Below, piece by piece: positions 8,867 through 17,279 of a DNA stretch of 34,661 bases. Source of the stretch: a virus. The notes under the pieces are model-generated. The model saw only the letters and a list, made by a program, of their open reading frames with translations. It made no database searches and was not told where the DNA came from. The position numbers and the translations under genes are program-made. The stretch covers positions 1 through 34,661 of IMG/VR virus record IMGVR_UViG_3300019776_001120. One strand, given 5' to 3'. Numbering within the stretch: the first letter of the stretch is position 1; each line of letters starts with the position of its first letter.

Positions 8867-9139
8867 CTATTTAACGATGATTTCAATATCGATGCTCTGA
8901 TCGACGGTTTCACCGGCCGAGGTGGTGATGCGGTTTGTGATGCGGTTTACCGTTCCAAGTGTGCCGCCAGAAATTGTCACATTAGCTTGCTTGCCGACGA
9001 GGGTTTGCCCAACTTTTGTGACTCCGCTTGCCACTGTCCAGTCGCTGCTGGTGACAGTTTCTGCGCCAAGATATTCTGACCAATCCACGCCAAAGCTGAT
9101 GACCTCGTCGGGGTCTTTGTATTTTCGTTCTATACTCAT
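8867..9139 (-). CDS. Fibre-tail adaptor-like small tail protein
   Basis: A 90-residue protein. The start KDPDEVISFGVDWSEYL, then SSDWTVASGV and a C-terminal beta region with TISGGTLGTVNRITNRITTSAG matches the small proteins often called phage fibre-tail adaptor. The family is compact and beta-rich. It begins two bases after the stop of a 51-residue gene and ends eight bases before the DUF2460 start, inside the tail-tip cluster. The structural assignment rests on family resemblance and position; no enzymatic motif is present. Confidence 0.8.
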   Translation of the reverse strand: MSIERKYKDPDEVISFGVDWSEYLGAETVTSSDWTVASGVTKVGQTLVGKQANVTISGGTLGTVNRITNRITTSAGETVDQSIDIEIIVK

Positions 9140-9141
9140 GG

Positions 9142-9297
9142 TTAATTATCCAGTGGACGAGCAATCACGACATTGTTTCTTTGAGGTTTAACAACGTTCT
9201 GCTTGGGTGCTGGGATGATGATATTGACCGCCTTAGGCAGTGGCAGGACAATGTCGAAAGCATCGCCTTGAAATGAGAGCTCGTCAAAGCCGTCCAT
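9142..9297 (-). CDS. Very small tail-cluster protein of unknown function
   Basis: An open frame of 51 codons fills the gap between its neighbours exactly. It begins MDGFDELSFQGDAFDIVLPL, continues with a Pro/Ile-rich middle (IIIPAPKQN) and ends VIARPLDN. The ATG lies three bases after the upstream stop and the stop lies two bases before the next ATG, so it is translated by coupling; no strong ribosome site is visible. The extended, proline-rich composition without predicted helices suggests a linker or strand-adding structural peptide. It is called real because of the perfect packing of starts and stops; the function is unknown. Confidence 0.75.
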   Translation of the reverse strand: MDGFDELSFQGDAFDIVLPLPKAVNIIIPAPKQNVVKPQRNNVVIARPLDN

Positions 9298-9300
9298 ATT

Positions 9301-9633
9301 TTACACGTCGATTGAATTGTTGAAGAAGCTATAGAGCGTTCCTTCCTTGCCGATAGGCGTGTCTTTAACCGTTTCAGCAAGGAGATATGCGCCAGAAACC
9401 AGCTGCGATTCATTTTCCAGATTTACGAAAAAATCTTTATAGAGCTGTGGCGTTACGCGGTAGGTTTTAGCGCCAATGCTGCGGTCACCATTTTCTCTTG
9501 CTTTGGCGTTCGCAAATCCAAAAAAAGTGATGCTGCCAAGTTTCTCAATGAGCGACAAGTTGATCTGAGCAAGCTCCCAGTAGCTTTCAGGAAAGTTGAT
9601 TCCGAAAGCATCGAATGACATTTGTTTAGGCAT
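9301..9633 (-). CDS. Hypothetical small tail protein
   Basis: A 110-residue protein not assigned to a named family. It contains PESYWELAQINLSL followed by a strand-rich segment and AKARENGDRSIGAKTYRVTP, a pattern seen in small proteins near fibre genes in other phages (a 'YW' segment followed by 'AR..G'). There is no signal or membrane segment. The ATG is preceded by GGAGA with good spacing and by a TTAACCAACAA leader that recurs before other late genes. Context between the Tyr/Gly-rich protein and the fibre adaptor suggests a virion tail component. Confidence 0.75.
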   Translation of the reverse strand: MPKQMSFDAFGINFPESYWELAQINLSLIEKLGSITFFGFANAKARENGDRSIGAKTYRVTPQLYKDFFVNLENESQLVSGAYLLAETVKDTPIGKEGTLYSFFNNSIDV

Positions 9634-9657
9634 AGTTTTTTCTCCGTTGTTTGTTGG

Positions 9658-10530
9658 TTAATAAAGTTCGTAAGTGGTTCCGCTTGGGTCTTTGAAAACC
9701 AATTTTCCGTAATTGTAGCTGTAGTAGATGCTGTTATTGTCAGCGTCCCAGTCATACATCTGCGCTGGTTTGAAGCCGCCATTACGGGAAATCGCAGCCA
9801 TTGGGTTACCCCAGTAATCCTGCCATTGTTGCAGGTCGGCATATTGATAATAGAATGAGCGAATTATCTGGCGTGGGTAATAGCCATAGCCGCCATCACT
9901 ATTGAGGTTCAGTGTGTGGTTGCCGAAATCATAGTTGAGATATGAATCGCCGTTGAAATTTCCGTAATAGTTAAATTGCAGGTCACCAGTGCTTCCACCA
10001 GGTGGGAAATATCCGCCGCCCCCGCCATCAGCTCCATAGAGGTTATTGCCATAGCTGGCATAGCTGTAGTCATTGAAATAAATGTCGCTGTAATAGCCTT
10101 GATAGCTACCGTTTACATAGATATTCACACCTGACCCGCCGCCGCCCGCAGGTTGCCAAGAAACGTTGCTGCCATCGGTATAGAGAAAATACCCGCCGTA
10201 ATAGCCTTGATATGGAAGCAAGCTATTGATTGCACTGGCTTGGTCATATCCACCAGTGCCGCCTAAATTGAGTGGCAACGTTCCTGTTGCATCACTGCTT
10301 AAATCAATCTGATTCAGCGTTGCGAGTGAGCCAAGCTCCAGATTTGCTCTGGCATCATAGGGGTTGTTAGCCCCTAATCCGCCATATTGCATCGGGAGAA
10401 TGCCATATATTTCATCGCCAACTGCCAGATTGATATAAACATCATGGTCAGCATTCCAGTGAGATGGCTTTACCTTGCTTGGATCTGTGCCATCAGGCTT
10501 AAAACTAACAAAGGGGTGTCTTACAGGCAT
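9658..10530 (-). CDS. Tyr/Gly/Asn-rich putative tail fibre or adhesin protein
   Basis: A 290-residue protein of strongly biased composition: I count 38 tyrosines (about 13 percent), with many glycines and asparagines. Residues about 1-60 are normal in composition and include a tail-fibre-like start (PSHWNADHDVYINLAVGD), followed by GTLPLNLGGTGGYDQASA, a segment common in phage fibre shafts. The rest is low-complexity with YQGYYGGYF and SYQGYYSD repeats, ending in a GTTYELY tail. It lies between the tape measure and small tail genes. A surface-exposed fibre or sticky adhesin is the best inference. No catalytic motif is present. Confidence 0.8.
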   Translation of the reverse strand: MPVRHPFVSFKPDGTDPSKVKPSHWNADHDVYINLAVGDEIYGILPMQYGGLGANNPYDARANLELGSLATLNQIDLSSDATGTLPLNLGGTGGYDQASAINSLLPYQGYYGGYFLYTDGSNVSWQPAGGGGSGVNIYVNGSYQGYYSDIYFNDYSYASYGNNLYGADGGGGGYFPPGGSTGDLQFNYYGNFNGDSYLNYDFGNHTLNLNSDGGYGYYPRQIIRSFYYQYADLQQWQDYWGNPMAAISRNGGFKPAQMYDWDADNNSIYYSYNYGKLVFKDPSGTTYELY

Positions 10531-10548
10531 GATTAAGCAGTTCCATAT

Positions 10549-13500
10549 TTACAGGTTTCTCTTGGCACGATTGATTGCGCGCGCGGCATCAGCCGCAATC
10601 TGACCTTGGCTACGGCGGAATGAGCCAGCGTCTTGTGTGGTGATGTTCATCTGCACGGTAATGTTGTCGCCTTGTTGGGCGTTATTATCATTGCTTGATG
10701 AACCGCCGCTGTTTTTCGGAATAAACAACTCACGCCCACGCTCGCCGCCTGCATAGCTCATGCCGGCAACGACAGAGCCGCCGTCAGCACGGAAGCCGCC
10801 AAACCTGCCAGCAAGCATGAGCGTTACAATGTCTTTCGACATATCCCGCGGCAGATTGTCGTTGGCTGCTTTTGAGGCTTTGCTGAACACATCATTGGAG
10901 ATGATTTCACCGTTCACTGGCGGGATGAATAACTCCGGCCCACGCTCGCCAACGATGATCGGTGTGCGCGCGCTGACAGATCCGCCATCAGCAAAGAAGC
11001 CGCCGAACAGACTAAGCCCAGTGCTGATAAGCGACATAATGCCGCCACCGCCACCAAAACCGCCACCGCCGAACAGCCCAGAAACTAAGCCGCCAATGCC
11101 GCTAAACGCACCAGAAAGCCCAGAGGTTAGCGAAGAAAACAAACCGCCAAGGCTGCTTAAAAAGCCGCCACCTGCACCAGATGCAGAAAACAGATTTCCC
11201 AGCATTCCGATGAAGCCGCTACTACCTGCGCTTTGTTCACTGAATGTGTCAGCAAGTGCTGCGCCTTGATTCTGGCCGAATTTGCTTTTATCGGGGTCAA
11301 GCCACGGCAGGGCTTGTTGCTGTTTTTGCTGCCCACCGCCGAATAAGCCGCTCACCATATTAAGGATGCCGCCAAATCCGCCACCTGAGCCGCCGCCCAA
11401 AATGCCAGAAAAGATACTGCCGATATTGCTGAAAATTCCAGACAGACCAGAAGTCAGTGAAGAGAATAGCCCGCCCAGCCTGCTCATGAATCCACCGCCG
11501 GCAGTACCAGAAGGTGAAAACAGATTGCCGAGCATTCCGAGGAAACCACTGCTGCCAGCACTTTGCTGACCGAAGGCATCTGCGAATGCACCGCCTTGGT
11601 CTTGACCGAAATTATCGTTGGCAGGCGTATTCAGCCAAGGCAATTGCGATTGTTGCTGTTGCTGCTTGTTGCCGCCAAGTAATCCACCGCCACCACTGAA
11701 TAGTTGCTCGGTGATGCCGCTAAGTAATCCGCCGCTGCGCCCACCGTAAATAGTCGATTTCTGACCAAGCAGCGCATCCATAATCGGGCGTGAGGCAATC
11801 TCGGTTACGGTATCAAGCCAGAGATTTTTGAAGCCAGAAAGCATATCTTTCCAGCCATCTTTGCCTTTGGTGAGAATGGATTTTAAGCCGCCCTTGAAAG
11901 TGCTCTCAAAATTGCCGTTGAATTGTTCGATCAGCCGTTGGTTCTCGCGCAGCACAGGGTCTTGATATTCAAGCTCCGCACGCAAATCTGCCGCCTTGCG
12001 CCTAATAGCTTCATAGCCTTCAGCCGTTGTTGGTTGGAGGCGGTTAAGCTCTGCAATGGCGAGATTATAATTTTCCTGCGGGGTGCGGGTTTGCTCAATA
12101 AGCTGCGCCAGCTTGTTCTGGTCATCCATGCGCTGTTTATTTGACTGTTCCAGCTCAAAGTTGTGGGTAATCTGCGCTTTGGTATCATCCACGTTTTTGC
12201 GCTGCGCTGCCGAAAGTTTGTCGTAGCTTCCGACAGATTCCTTAACGGCTTTGTCCACATCGGCAAGACGTTTGCCCAGATCATCCAAGCCAGATTCCTG
12301 TGCATTCTGCGCGGAATTTTGCGACAGGCCGCGCAGTTCATCGGATAGGCTTTTGGTAGAAGAACCGCCACGGCCTGATTTATTGGTTTGCGTTTGCAGC
12401 CCAGGCAAATCCACTTTGAAGCCAGTGGATTTTGGAAGTTGTGGCCCAAAAGCAGTGTCTGATACTTTCACGCCCTTGCCAGCGGCATCTGCGGCTTTAC
12501 CAGAAGAGCTTCCGCTTTTAGCAGCGTCAGTTTCTTTCTGCAGGCGGTTTGCTTCGCCGACAATATCATCAACCAGCCCGCCGAAATACTCAATGACACC
12601 GCTGAACACATCAGCAACGTAAGATTTTAGGCCGCTGAACATTCCAGTCACGGAGTCATACATAGATTGGAAAATGCCAGTGATGGACTGCACCGCCGAA
12701 TCAATGTATTCGCCAACGGATTGCATGGCACTTTTCACGGAATCGTAAATGCCAGAAAAGACCGATGCCACTGGTTCAAGCAAATTGCCAAAATATGCTG
12801 CGGCATCATTAAGTGCCGTGCCGATCGCCTCTTTAATCGAAGCGAAGGTATCGCTCACCGCTTGGCGAATTGAATCCCAAACCGCACTTGCGCGTTCGGA
12901 GAGTGCTGCAAATGCTTGGCTGGCAATATCGGTAGCTTGGCTGAAACCTGTGCCAATCCACTCACCCAAAGCACGGACGCTATCGCCCACACGCTGCGTG
13001 ACCACGTTCCAAGTTGCCTGAATGACATTGGCGACAGAGGCATGAAGTGGCCCTATATCCACGATTTTGTCTTTCAGCAGCTGGTAAGTGGCAATCAAAG
13101 CGGTAACCGCCAGAATCACCCAGCCGACTGGTCCAATAAGGATTTCAAACGCCACGCCTAAACCGCCAACGGCTACCGTTAGGCCGCGCATGGCAACTCC
13201 TGCAATCATTCCGACTGATTGCAAACTTGCAAAGCGGGTTAGCAAACCGCCGATAGTTGTGGCAATGCGCGTGAAGCCAGAAGCTACCGCTGGCCCATTG
13301 ATGCCCAGCAAGCCAAGTGCGGTATTGAGCAAATAAGTGCCTACGGCGCCAGCACGAGCAGCAAGGGAAAGACTGCCAGTTGCTGCCGCTGCACGTCCTG
13401 CTGTGCCGACGTAAAGATTTGCAGCTGCTTGCGATGCCACCATTGCACGAGCCGCCTGTGTGTTGGCGGCTGCATTGGCGATAGCTTCTATCGTGCCGAT

Positions 13501-14838
13501 CCGCAGGACACGGACAACGTCCATGCCCACTTTGCCGAGAGTAACGAATAAGCCGATGGTGCGATTGATTGCCAGCCCAGCCAGCGCAATCGCCAGCAAG
13601 TCGGCATTATCAGCAATGAATTGCAATACCGCACCGAGAGCTTTGCCGAAAACGACAGCCGCATCACTGCTAGAAAATGCAATCAGCTTATCCAGCAAAT
13701 TGTTAAAAGCAGGCGCAGCTTCTGCGCCAACTTTGCGGAGTAATTCGTCAAAAGAATTTTTCAGGAGTTGGATTTTCCCCGCCGTGGTCTCAAAGGCTTT
13801 TTGCGATACTTTGTTGAGGTCAGCATTTTCCTGATAGGCTTTGTTGGCCTGCTGAACGCGCTCGGTCACGCGGTCATAGTTTACTGCCAGAAGCGGCAGA
13901 ACCGCATTGATTTCCGTACCGTTTAAGCCAAGGCTTGCCAGCACTTGTTCCGCATTGCCGCCTTGTTCAATGACGCTTTTCAGCCCACCAATAAATGCCA
14001 TGAATGCGCTAAAAGCATCTTGCTGAAAGGTTTTTTTGAACTGCTCACCTGTCATGCCGGTCAGCATGGCAAGGGTTTTTAAGCTCTCACCGCCACTATC
14101 TGTTGCGCTTTTCAGCTCAAGGAATGTGCGTAAAATACTAGAACGAGCAAGCTCTGGCTGCTGTCCTAATTCACGCATTGCTGTGCCCAAACCAACGAGA
14201 TTTGCACTGGTTACCTTGAATTGCGCCGTGCCTTTAGACAGCTCGATAACCATTTTGGCGATTTCAGATTCCGAAGCCGCAGAAGTTCGTCCGAGATAGA
14301 CGATGCTCGATGCCAGCTTATCCACCGTATCAATGGATTCGCCCGCCACGTTTATAACGCGGGCAAGGATAGTTGCCGCTTCATCACCAGAAAGATTACT
14401 GGCAAAGCCAAGCCGAGCAATGGTTTCCGTGAATTTGAGGATATTGGCACTACCCTCGACACCAAGCTGACCAGCAGAAGCTGCGATATTGAGCAATTCA
14501 CTGCGAGCAACGGGGATGCGCTTGCTCATATCGATGATTTGCTTGCCTAGGTCTTGCAGTTGTTTCCCTGCAATGTCCGTGGTTTTACCCACGTTTGCCA
14601 TCCCACGTTCAAATTCAACGAAGGATTGGATAGAGCGGCGCACGAAGTCACCAATACCGATGCCAGCAATCGCTCCCTGAACGGAAAACAGGCTCTGCTT
14701 TAAGCGACCGAAGCTGCTATCAAGCTGCTGCGTCATATCCCGCGCATTACGGCGCACGGAATCTACCGCAGTGTTTACATCGCGCGCGCCAGTTTGTGCG
14801 CCACGCCCGTCAATGGTGACAACAAGCCTGCTTTCCAC
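10549..14838 (-). CDS. Tail tape measure protein
   Basis: A 1429-residue protein that sets tail length and leads DNA ejection. The N-terminal part (about 70-390) is the TP901-type tape-measure core (FVEFERGMANVGKTTDIAGK, then TSAASESEIAKMVIELSKG). Hydrophobic segments lie near 390-600 and coiled-coil stretches around 800-1000. The C-terminus is very Gly-rich and contains a tandem duplication of about 110 residues (units starting LPWLNT near 1066 and LPWLDP near 1176) plus two copies of an ADGGSV...GERG.ELFIP module. Translation starts at GTG, five bases after the chaperone-extension stop, with AAGG upstream. At about 1.5 angstrom per residue the length implies a tail near 200 nm, consistent with a siphovirus. 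Confidence 0.95.
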   Translation of the reverse strand: MESRLVVTIDGRGAQTGARDVNTAVDSVRRNARDMTQQLDSSFGRLKQSLFSVQGAIAGIGIGDFVRRSIQSFVEFERGMANVGKTTDIAGKQLQDLGKQIIDMSKRIPVARSELLNIAASAGQLGVEGSANILKFTETIARLGFASNLSGDEAATILARVINVAGESIDTVDKLASSIVYLGRTSAASESEIAKMVIELSKGTAQFKVTSANLVGLGTAMRELGQQPELARSSILRTFLELKSATDSGGESLKTLAMLTGMTGEQFKKTFQQDAFSAFMAFIGGLKSVIEQGGNAEQVLASLGLNGTEINAVLPLLAVNYDRVTERVQQANKAYQENADLNKVSQKAFETTAGKIQLLKNSFDELLRKVGAEAAPAFNNLLDKLIAFSSSDAAVVFGKALGAVLQFIADNADLLAIALAGLAINRTIGLFVTLGKVGMDVVRVLRIGTIEAIANAAANTQAARAMVASQAAANLYVGTAGRAAAATGSLSLAARAGAVGTYLLNTALGLLGINGPAVASGFTRIATTIGGLLTRFASLQSVGMIAGVAMRGLTVAVGGLGVAFEILIGPVGWVILAVTALIATYQLLKDKIVDIGPLHASVANVIQATWNVVTQRVGDSVRALGEWIGTGFSQATDIASQAFAALSERASAVWDSIRQAVSDTFASIKEAIGTALNDAAAYFGNLLEPVASVFSGIYDSVKSAMQSVGEYIDSAVQSITGIFQSMYDSVTGMFSGLKSYVADVFSGVIEYFGGLVDDIVGEANRLQKETDAAKSGSSSGKAADAAGKGVKVSDTAFGPQLPKSTGFKVDLPGLQTQTNKSGRGGSSTKSLSDELRGLSQNSAQNAQESGLDDLGKRLADVDKAVKESVGSYDKLSAAQRKNVDDTKAQITHNFELEQSNKQRMDDQNKLAQLIEQTRTPQENYNLAIAELNRLQPTTAEGYEAIRRKAADLRAELEYQDPVLRENQRLIEQFNGNFESTFKGGLKSILTKGKDGWKDMLSGFKNLWLDTVTEIASRPIMDALLGQKSTIYGGRSGGLLSGITEQLFSGGGGLLGGNKQQQQQSQLPWLNTPANDNFGQDQGGAFADAFGQQSAGSSGFLGMLGNLFSPSGTAGGGFMSRLGGLFSSLTSGLSGIFSNIGSIFSGILGGGSGGGFGGILNMVSGLFGGGQQKQQQALPWLDPDKSKFGQNQGAALADTFSEQSAGSSGFIGMLGNLFSASGAGGGFLSSLGGLFSSLTSGLSGAFSGIGGLVSGLFGGGGFGGGGGIMSLISTGLSLFGGFFADGGSVSARTPIIVGERGPELFIPPVNGEIISNDVFSKASKAANDNLPRDMSKDIVTLMLAGRFGGFRADGGSVVAGMSYAGGERGRELFIPKNSGGSSSNDNNAQQGDNITVQMNITTQDAGSFRRSQGQIAADAARAINRAKRNL
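10990..11650 (-). repeat. Tandem duplication inside the tape-measure gene
   Basis: Two units of roughly 330 bp (about 11320-11650 and 10990-11320) encode parallel segments: LPWL, FGQ.QG.A.AD.F, QSAGSSGF.GMLGNLFS and GGLFSSLTSGLSG. Similarity is also visible in the DNA (for example around 11520-11550 and 11190-11220), so the duplication is fairly recent. Boundaries are approximate because the Gly-rich ends are low-complexity. Confidence 0.75.
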
Positions 14839-14843
14839 GGGGT

Positions 14844-15580
14844 TTATGCCTTATTTTTACGCTCGTTGCGTTGGTTGATTTTCTCGACATAGGCCGTGTC
14901 CATCGCGCGGATAAGACGCAGGAAACGGTCAATGTCATCGACTTCGTAAAGCCGTATAAAAGATTCGATTTCTGACAGCGGTATGCAGCCCACACCAAAG
15001 CCAAACGGCCTGCTGGGAGAAAGGACAACGAACGCATCCCGCACGTCGATAAGATCAGTGAACACCTCCGGCTCTTTTGCGAGAGCCGAAGGCGTTACAC
15101 CGTCTTTTTCTTCTATGAATCGGAGGAATTTGAGGTGTTCTCCCCACTCAACGTTCCATTCGACCCAGTCGATGAGTTTTTTTCCGCGTCCTCAAGATGC
15201 TCTTGGCGGAAAAGTTCAGCATCGCTTGCTAAATCCACCACGAGATCGCGGAAGTCTGTAAGCGTAGGGTCTGCCAGTACTTTCAGCGCGTTGGCTTCGG
15301 TGTATTCCAACGTTTCGCCGTCCAGCACAAAATTTTCCCAGCCGAGTAAAACAGCCTTTGCCAAGCACTGCGCAAGGATGGCGCTATCGGTAGCATCATC
15401 CAGCGTTTTATTGCGGATTTGCCGCTCAAACGGCTTGGTAAGACGCTGGTAGAGTTTCTTAAAATGAGGGTTTTTCAACCGCGCGATTTTAAGACGCAGC
15501 CCGCCGCCGAGGTCTTGCGACCAGACGCCTTCATTTTCCTTGGTAGTATCAGTGGCATAGAGTTTACGAATATCGGTCAT
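14844..15580 (-). CDS. Frameshifted tail assembly chaperone fusion (GT-type)
   Basis: A -1 ribosomal frameshift at 15182-15176 would join the first 135 residues of the 155-residue chaperone to 110 further codons ending at 14844, giving about 245 residues. The extension has no stop from the slip site onward and begins LIDWVEWNVEWGEHLKFL, continuing with DLIDVRDAFVVLSPSRPFGF and CIPLSEIESFIRLYE, a protein-like sequence. This is the arrangement of lambda G/GT and many long-tailed phages, just upstream of the tape measure that the pair chaperones. A GTG at 15065 in the same frame could be read as the start of a 73-residue gene, but the coding-like sequence before it favours the fusion. Frameshifting itself is inferred from sequence. 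Confidence 0.8.
15113..15580 (-). CDS. Tail assembly chaperone (G-type, unshifted product)
   Basis: This 155-residue protein lies between the tail tube and tape measure, the usual site of the tail assembly chaperone. It is mainly helical (LKNPHFKKLYQRLTKPFERQIR, then DSAILAQCLAKAVLLGWENF, typical of G-type chaperones with 'gW.nf...dG..l.yt..na'), and ends in a Ser/Asn/Thr-rich tail (SSTGSNGTLSGENTSNSSDS) that looks non-conserved, as expected for the unshifted reading of a frameshift overlap. The ATG is preceded by a TTAACCAACAACGGAG leader. It should bind the tape measure during tube assembly and not remain in the virion. Confidence 0.88.
   Translation of the reverse strand: MTDIRKLYATDTTKENEGVWSQDLGGGLRLKIARLKNPHFKKLYQRLTKPFERQIRNKTLDDATDSAILAQCLAKAVLLGWENFVLDGETLEYTEANALKVLADPTLTDFRDLVVDLASDAELFRQEHLEDAEKNSSTGSNGTLSGENTSNSSDS
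15176..15182 (-). other. Slippery heptamer A AAA AAC for programmed -1 frameshift
   Basis: On the minus strand the chaperone codons read GCG GAA AAA AAC TCA. The heptamer A AAA AAC is in the correct phase (X XXY YYZ) for simultaneous -1 slippage, after which reading continues CTC ATC GAC TGG. A small inverted repeat (TCGAC-TGG-GTCGA, 15172-15160) begins three bases downstream and could act as a stimulator, although the spacing is short. Confidence 0.8.
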
Positions 15581-15620
15581 GGTTTTCTCCGTTGTTGGTT
15601 AAGTTATTGGCTGCGCTTGA

Positions 15621-16790
15621 TTAGAAGGCGCGGTCAATTTGGATGGTGAAGTCGTAGGTAGGATGACGCAGCGCTTGGAAATCCAGCTCTGCCATTACAT
15701 CTTGGTCAGCCGCGCCTGCGGTCAGCTCGCCTTTGGTGAGCTTCACACGTGGCATGGTGATGATGTAAGCGTTGTTCGCAGCATCCGTGATGCGGAATGA
15801 CAGCGAAGTTTCAGTGCCTGCCAGATATTTTGTGTAGAGGTCGTTTGCCGCCCCTTCAAAATAGGCTTGCAGTTTGCCAGTTACGACAGCACGGCCAGTG
15901 CCGATGCCGACGTTTCCGAGTGTGCCGACAGCTTTTTGTTGGCGCAGGTTGTTGTTGAGGTTCAGCGAGAATTCCTTGAGCTTGCCTGCAAACAAGGCTT
16001 GTCCTTCGCCGATATAAGCAACGTTGCTGACCGCATTTAGCACGTCATTGGTCGGTGCTGCCGTTGGTCCACCAGTGCCGATGGTTGCAGAACCAAGAAC
16101 CGCGCCTTTGCCAAGGAAGCCAAGCACACCTGTGAGGATTTCTCCGACAGAAAGGTTCAATGCCAGTGTGTTGACACGCATCCCAGTGAAGGACTTGAAC
16201 TTCGTCACATCGGCAAATGCCAATTCCAGCGAATAGCTCTTTGAAGTTGTGCCGTTACGTAGGGTTTGCCCTTTGAAAGTACGACCAGCTGCTGCGGATT
16301 CGTTTACGAGCGCAGTTTCACCTTTGACGGTGATTGTGCCGGCAGCAACAGTCAGAACTTGGAAAAAGCCATTGTTGGCAGGATTGGTGAAGCCAGAAGA
16401 TTTAATCCACTGACCAGCCTTAATGCCTGCGGTGATGAATCCGTTTCCAGAATCCGTGAAGCTATCGGGTGCTCCGCTAACAGCCGCAAAAGTTGCTCCT
16501 GTCATGTTCACCGCAGTGAGCCAAGCATTGAACAGCGCACCTTGGAGCAAATCATCCGGCGCACCGTATGAAAGCTCAAAATTCACGTTACCGCTTGGTT
16601 CAACGTCTGTGCGAATCAGATCCGTGATTTGGCGGTCAGCACGAATCTCTTTCGACTGTGTGGTATCGATGCTGTAATTTAAGGTTTCACCAGTATAGCG
16701 CATAGCTTTGAGGGCAATGGCTGGTGTTACGCCCCAGGTTACTTCTTCTGAGTAGTAAAGCTGGGAACGGGCGGTATCTGCAATAGGCAT
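15621..16790 (-). CDS. Major tail tube protein
   Basis: A 389-residue protein of the long phage tail tube family. The N-terminus SQLYYSEEVTWGVTPAIALKAMRYTGETLNY and the following SKEIRADRQITDLIRTDVEPSGNVNFELSYG are typical, and the C-terminus ends in the usual strand-rich closure (RVKLTKGELTAGAADQDVMAELDFQAL). An inserted Ig-like or beta domain occupies about residues 95-175. It polymerises into the tube around the tape measure. The gene follows the tail terminator and is separated from it by an intrinsic terminator, which suggests separate control of its high expression. The ATG is preceded by CGGAGAAACCCT. Confidence 0.9.
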   Translation of the reverse strand: MPIADTARSQLYYSEEVTWGVTPAIALKAMRYTGETLNYSIDTTQSKEIRADRQITDLIRTDVEPSGNVNFELSYGAPDDLLQGALFNAWLTAVNMTGATFAAVSGAPDSFTDSGNGFITAGIKAGQWIKSSGFTNPANNGFFQVLTVAAGTITVKGETALVNESAAAGRTFKGQTLRNGTTSKSYSLELAFADVTKFKSFTGMRVNTLALNLSVGEILTGVLGFLGKGAVLGSATIGTGGPTAAPTNDVLNAVSNVAYIGEGQALFAGKLKEFSLNLNNNLRQQKAVGTLGNVGIGTGRAVVTGKLQAYFEGAANDLYTKYLAGTETSLSFRITDAANNAYIITMPRVKLTKGELTAGAADQDVMAELDFQALRHPTYDFTIQIDRAF

Positions 16791-16823
16791 AGGGTTTCTC
16801 CGTTAGGTTAAGGGTTAGGCAAC

Positions 16824-16856
16824 AAAAAAGCCGCGCCCCTCGCAGGATGCGGCTTT
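16824..16856 (-). terminator. Intrinsic terminator upstream of the tail tube gene
   Basis: On the minus strand GAAAGCCGC pairs with GCGGCTTT around a loop of about 14 bases, followed by a run of T. It lies in the 87-bp gap between the tail terminator gene and the tail tube gene. Because transcription must pass here to reach all tail genes, it probably acts as an attenuator or is overcome by antitermination. Confidence 0.75.
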
Positions 16857-16877
16857 CATGTGGTTGGTCAGTTTCGG

Positions 16878-17279
16878 CTAATGCAGTTCATCACGCGTGA
16901 ACGGAAAAGAAACGTTCACCCGCCAAAAATTATCCTGCTTGCCTAAATCCCGCCGATCGACGGAACGGCAAAGGATGCCGTTAAAACTTTGCGCTCTAAA
17001 TATGCCTTCAATCGCGTCAGCATATTGGTCGAGAAGTTTTGTGCCTTTTTCAGCGGGAATAAAAACATCCACGCTGATGACACCGGGATAGCGGAATAGA
17101 CGCTGCGCACCCATTCCACGAAGGGCGGATGCGCCGTTTAAGATGCTGAGAGCTACATAGCCATCTGGTGCTTTTTCAGCACGAAGATTATCATACACGA
17201 TAGGAATCGTTGGATATGATGCCTGCCACTGCGTCTTAAATCTGGTCTGGATAGCATTGCGTTGTGTGTCGTAACTCAT
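16878..17279 (-). CDS. Tail terminator protein, DUF4128-like
   Basis: A 133-residue protein (MSYDTQRNAIQTRFKTQW; then IVYDNLRAEKAPDGYVALSI and a strand pair PGVISVDVFIPAEKG) with the pattern of tail terminator proteins, whose hexamer caps the tail tube and joins it to the head. The last part, NGILCRSVDRRDLGKQDNFWRVNVSFPFTRDE, is typical of the DUF4128/gpU-like group. It overlaps the upstream HK97 gp10-like gene by four bases (ATGA) and precedes the tail tube gene, the standard order. Confidence 0.85.
   Translation of the reverse strand: MSYDTQRNAIQTRFKTQWQASYPTIPIVYDNLRAEKAPDGYVALSILNGASALRGMGAQRLFRYPGVISVDVFIPAEKGTKLLDQYADAIEGIFRAQSFNGILCRSVDRRDLGKQDNFWRVNVSFPFTRDELH

Noticed and set aside
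9165-9413. An 82-residue minus-strand frame covering the gap before the fibre adaptor
   Set aside because: It overlaps the real 110-residue gene and the coupled 51-residue gene in another frame and has a Ser/Arg-rich shadow composition.
10760-11569. Long proline-rich plus-strand frames
   Set aside because: They are antisense images of the Gly-rich tape-measure C-terminus (Gly codons GGC/GGN read as Pro/Ala), with no ribosome site or family resemblance.
10990-11650. Possible repeat array of CRISPR type
   Set aside because: The repeats are long, coding and in frame within the tape measure; there are no short repeats with unique spacers.
14844-15065. A separate 73-residue gene starting at GTG
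   Set aside because: The same frame is open and protein-like for 37 codons before the GTG and joins the chaperone at an in-phase A AAA AAC slip site, so it is better explained as a frameshift extension.
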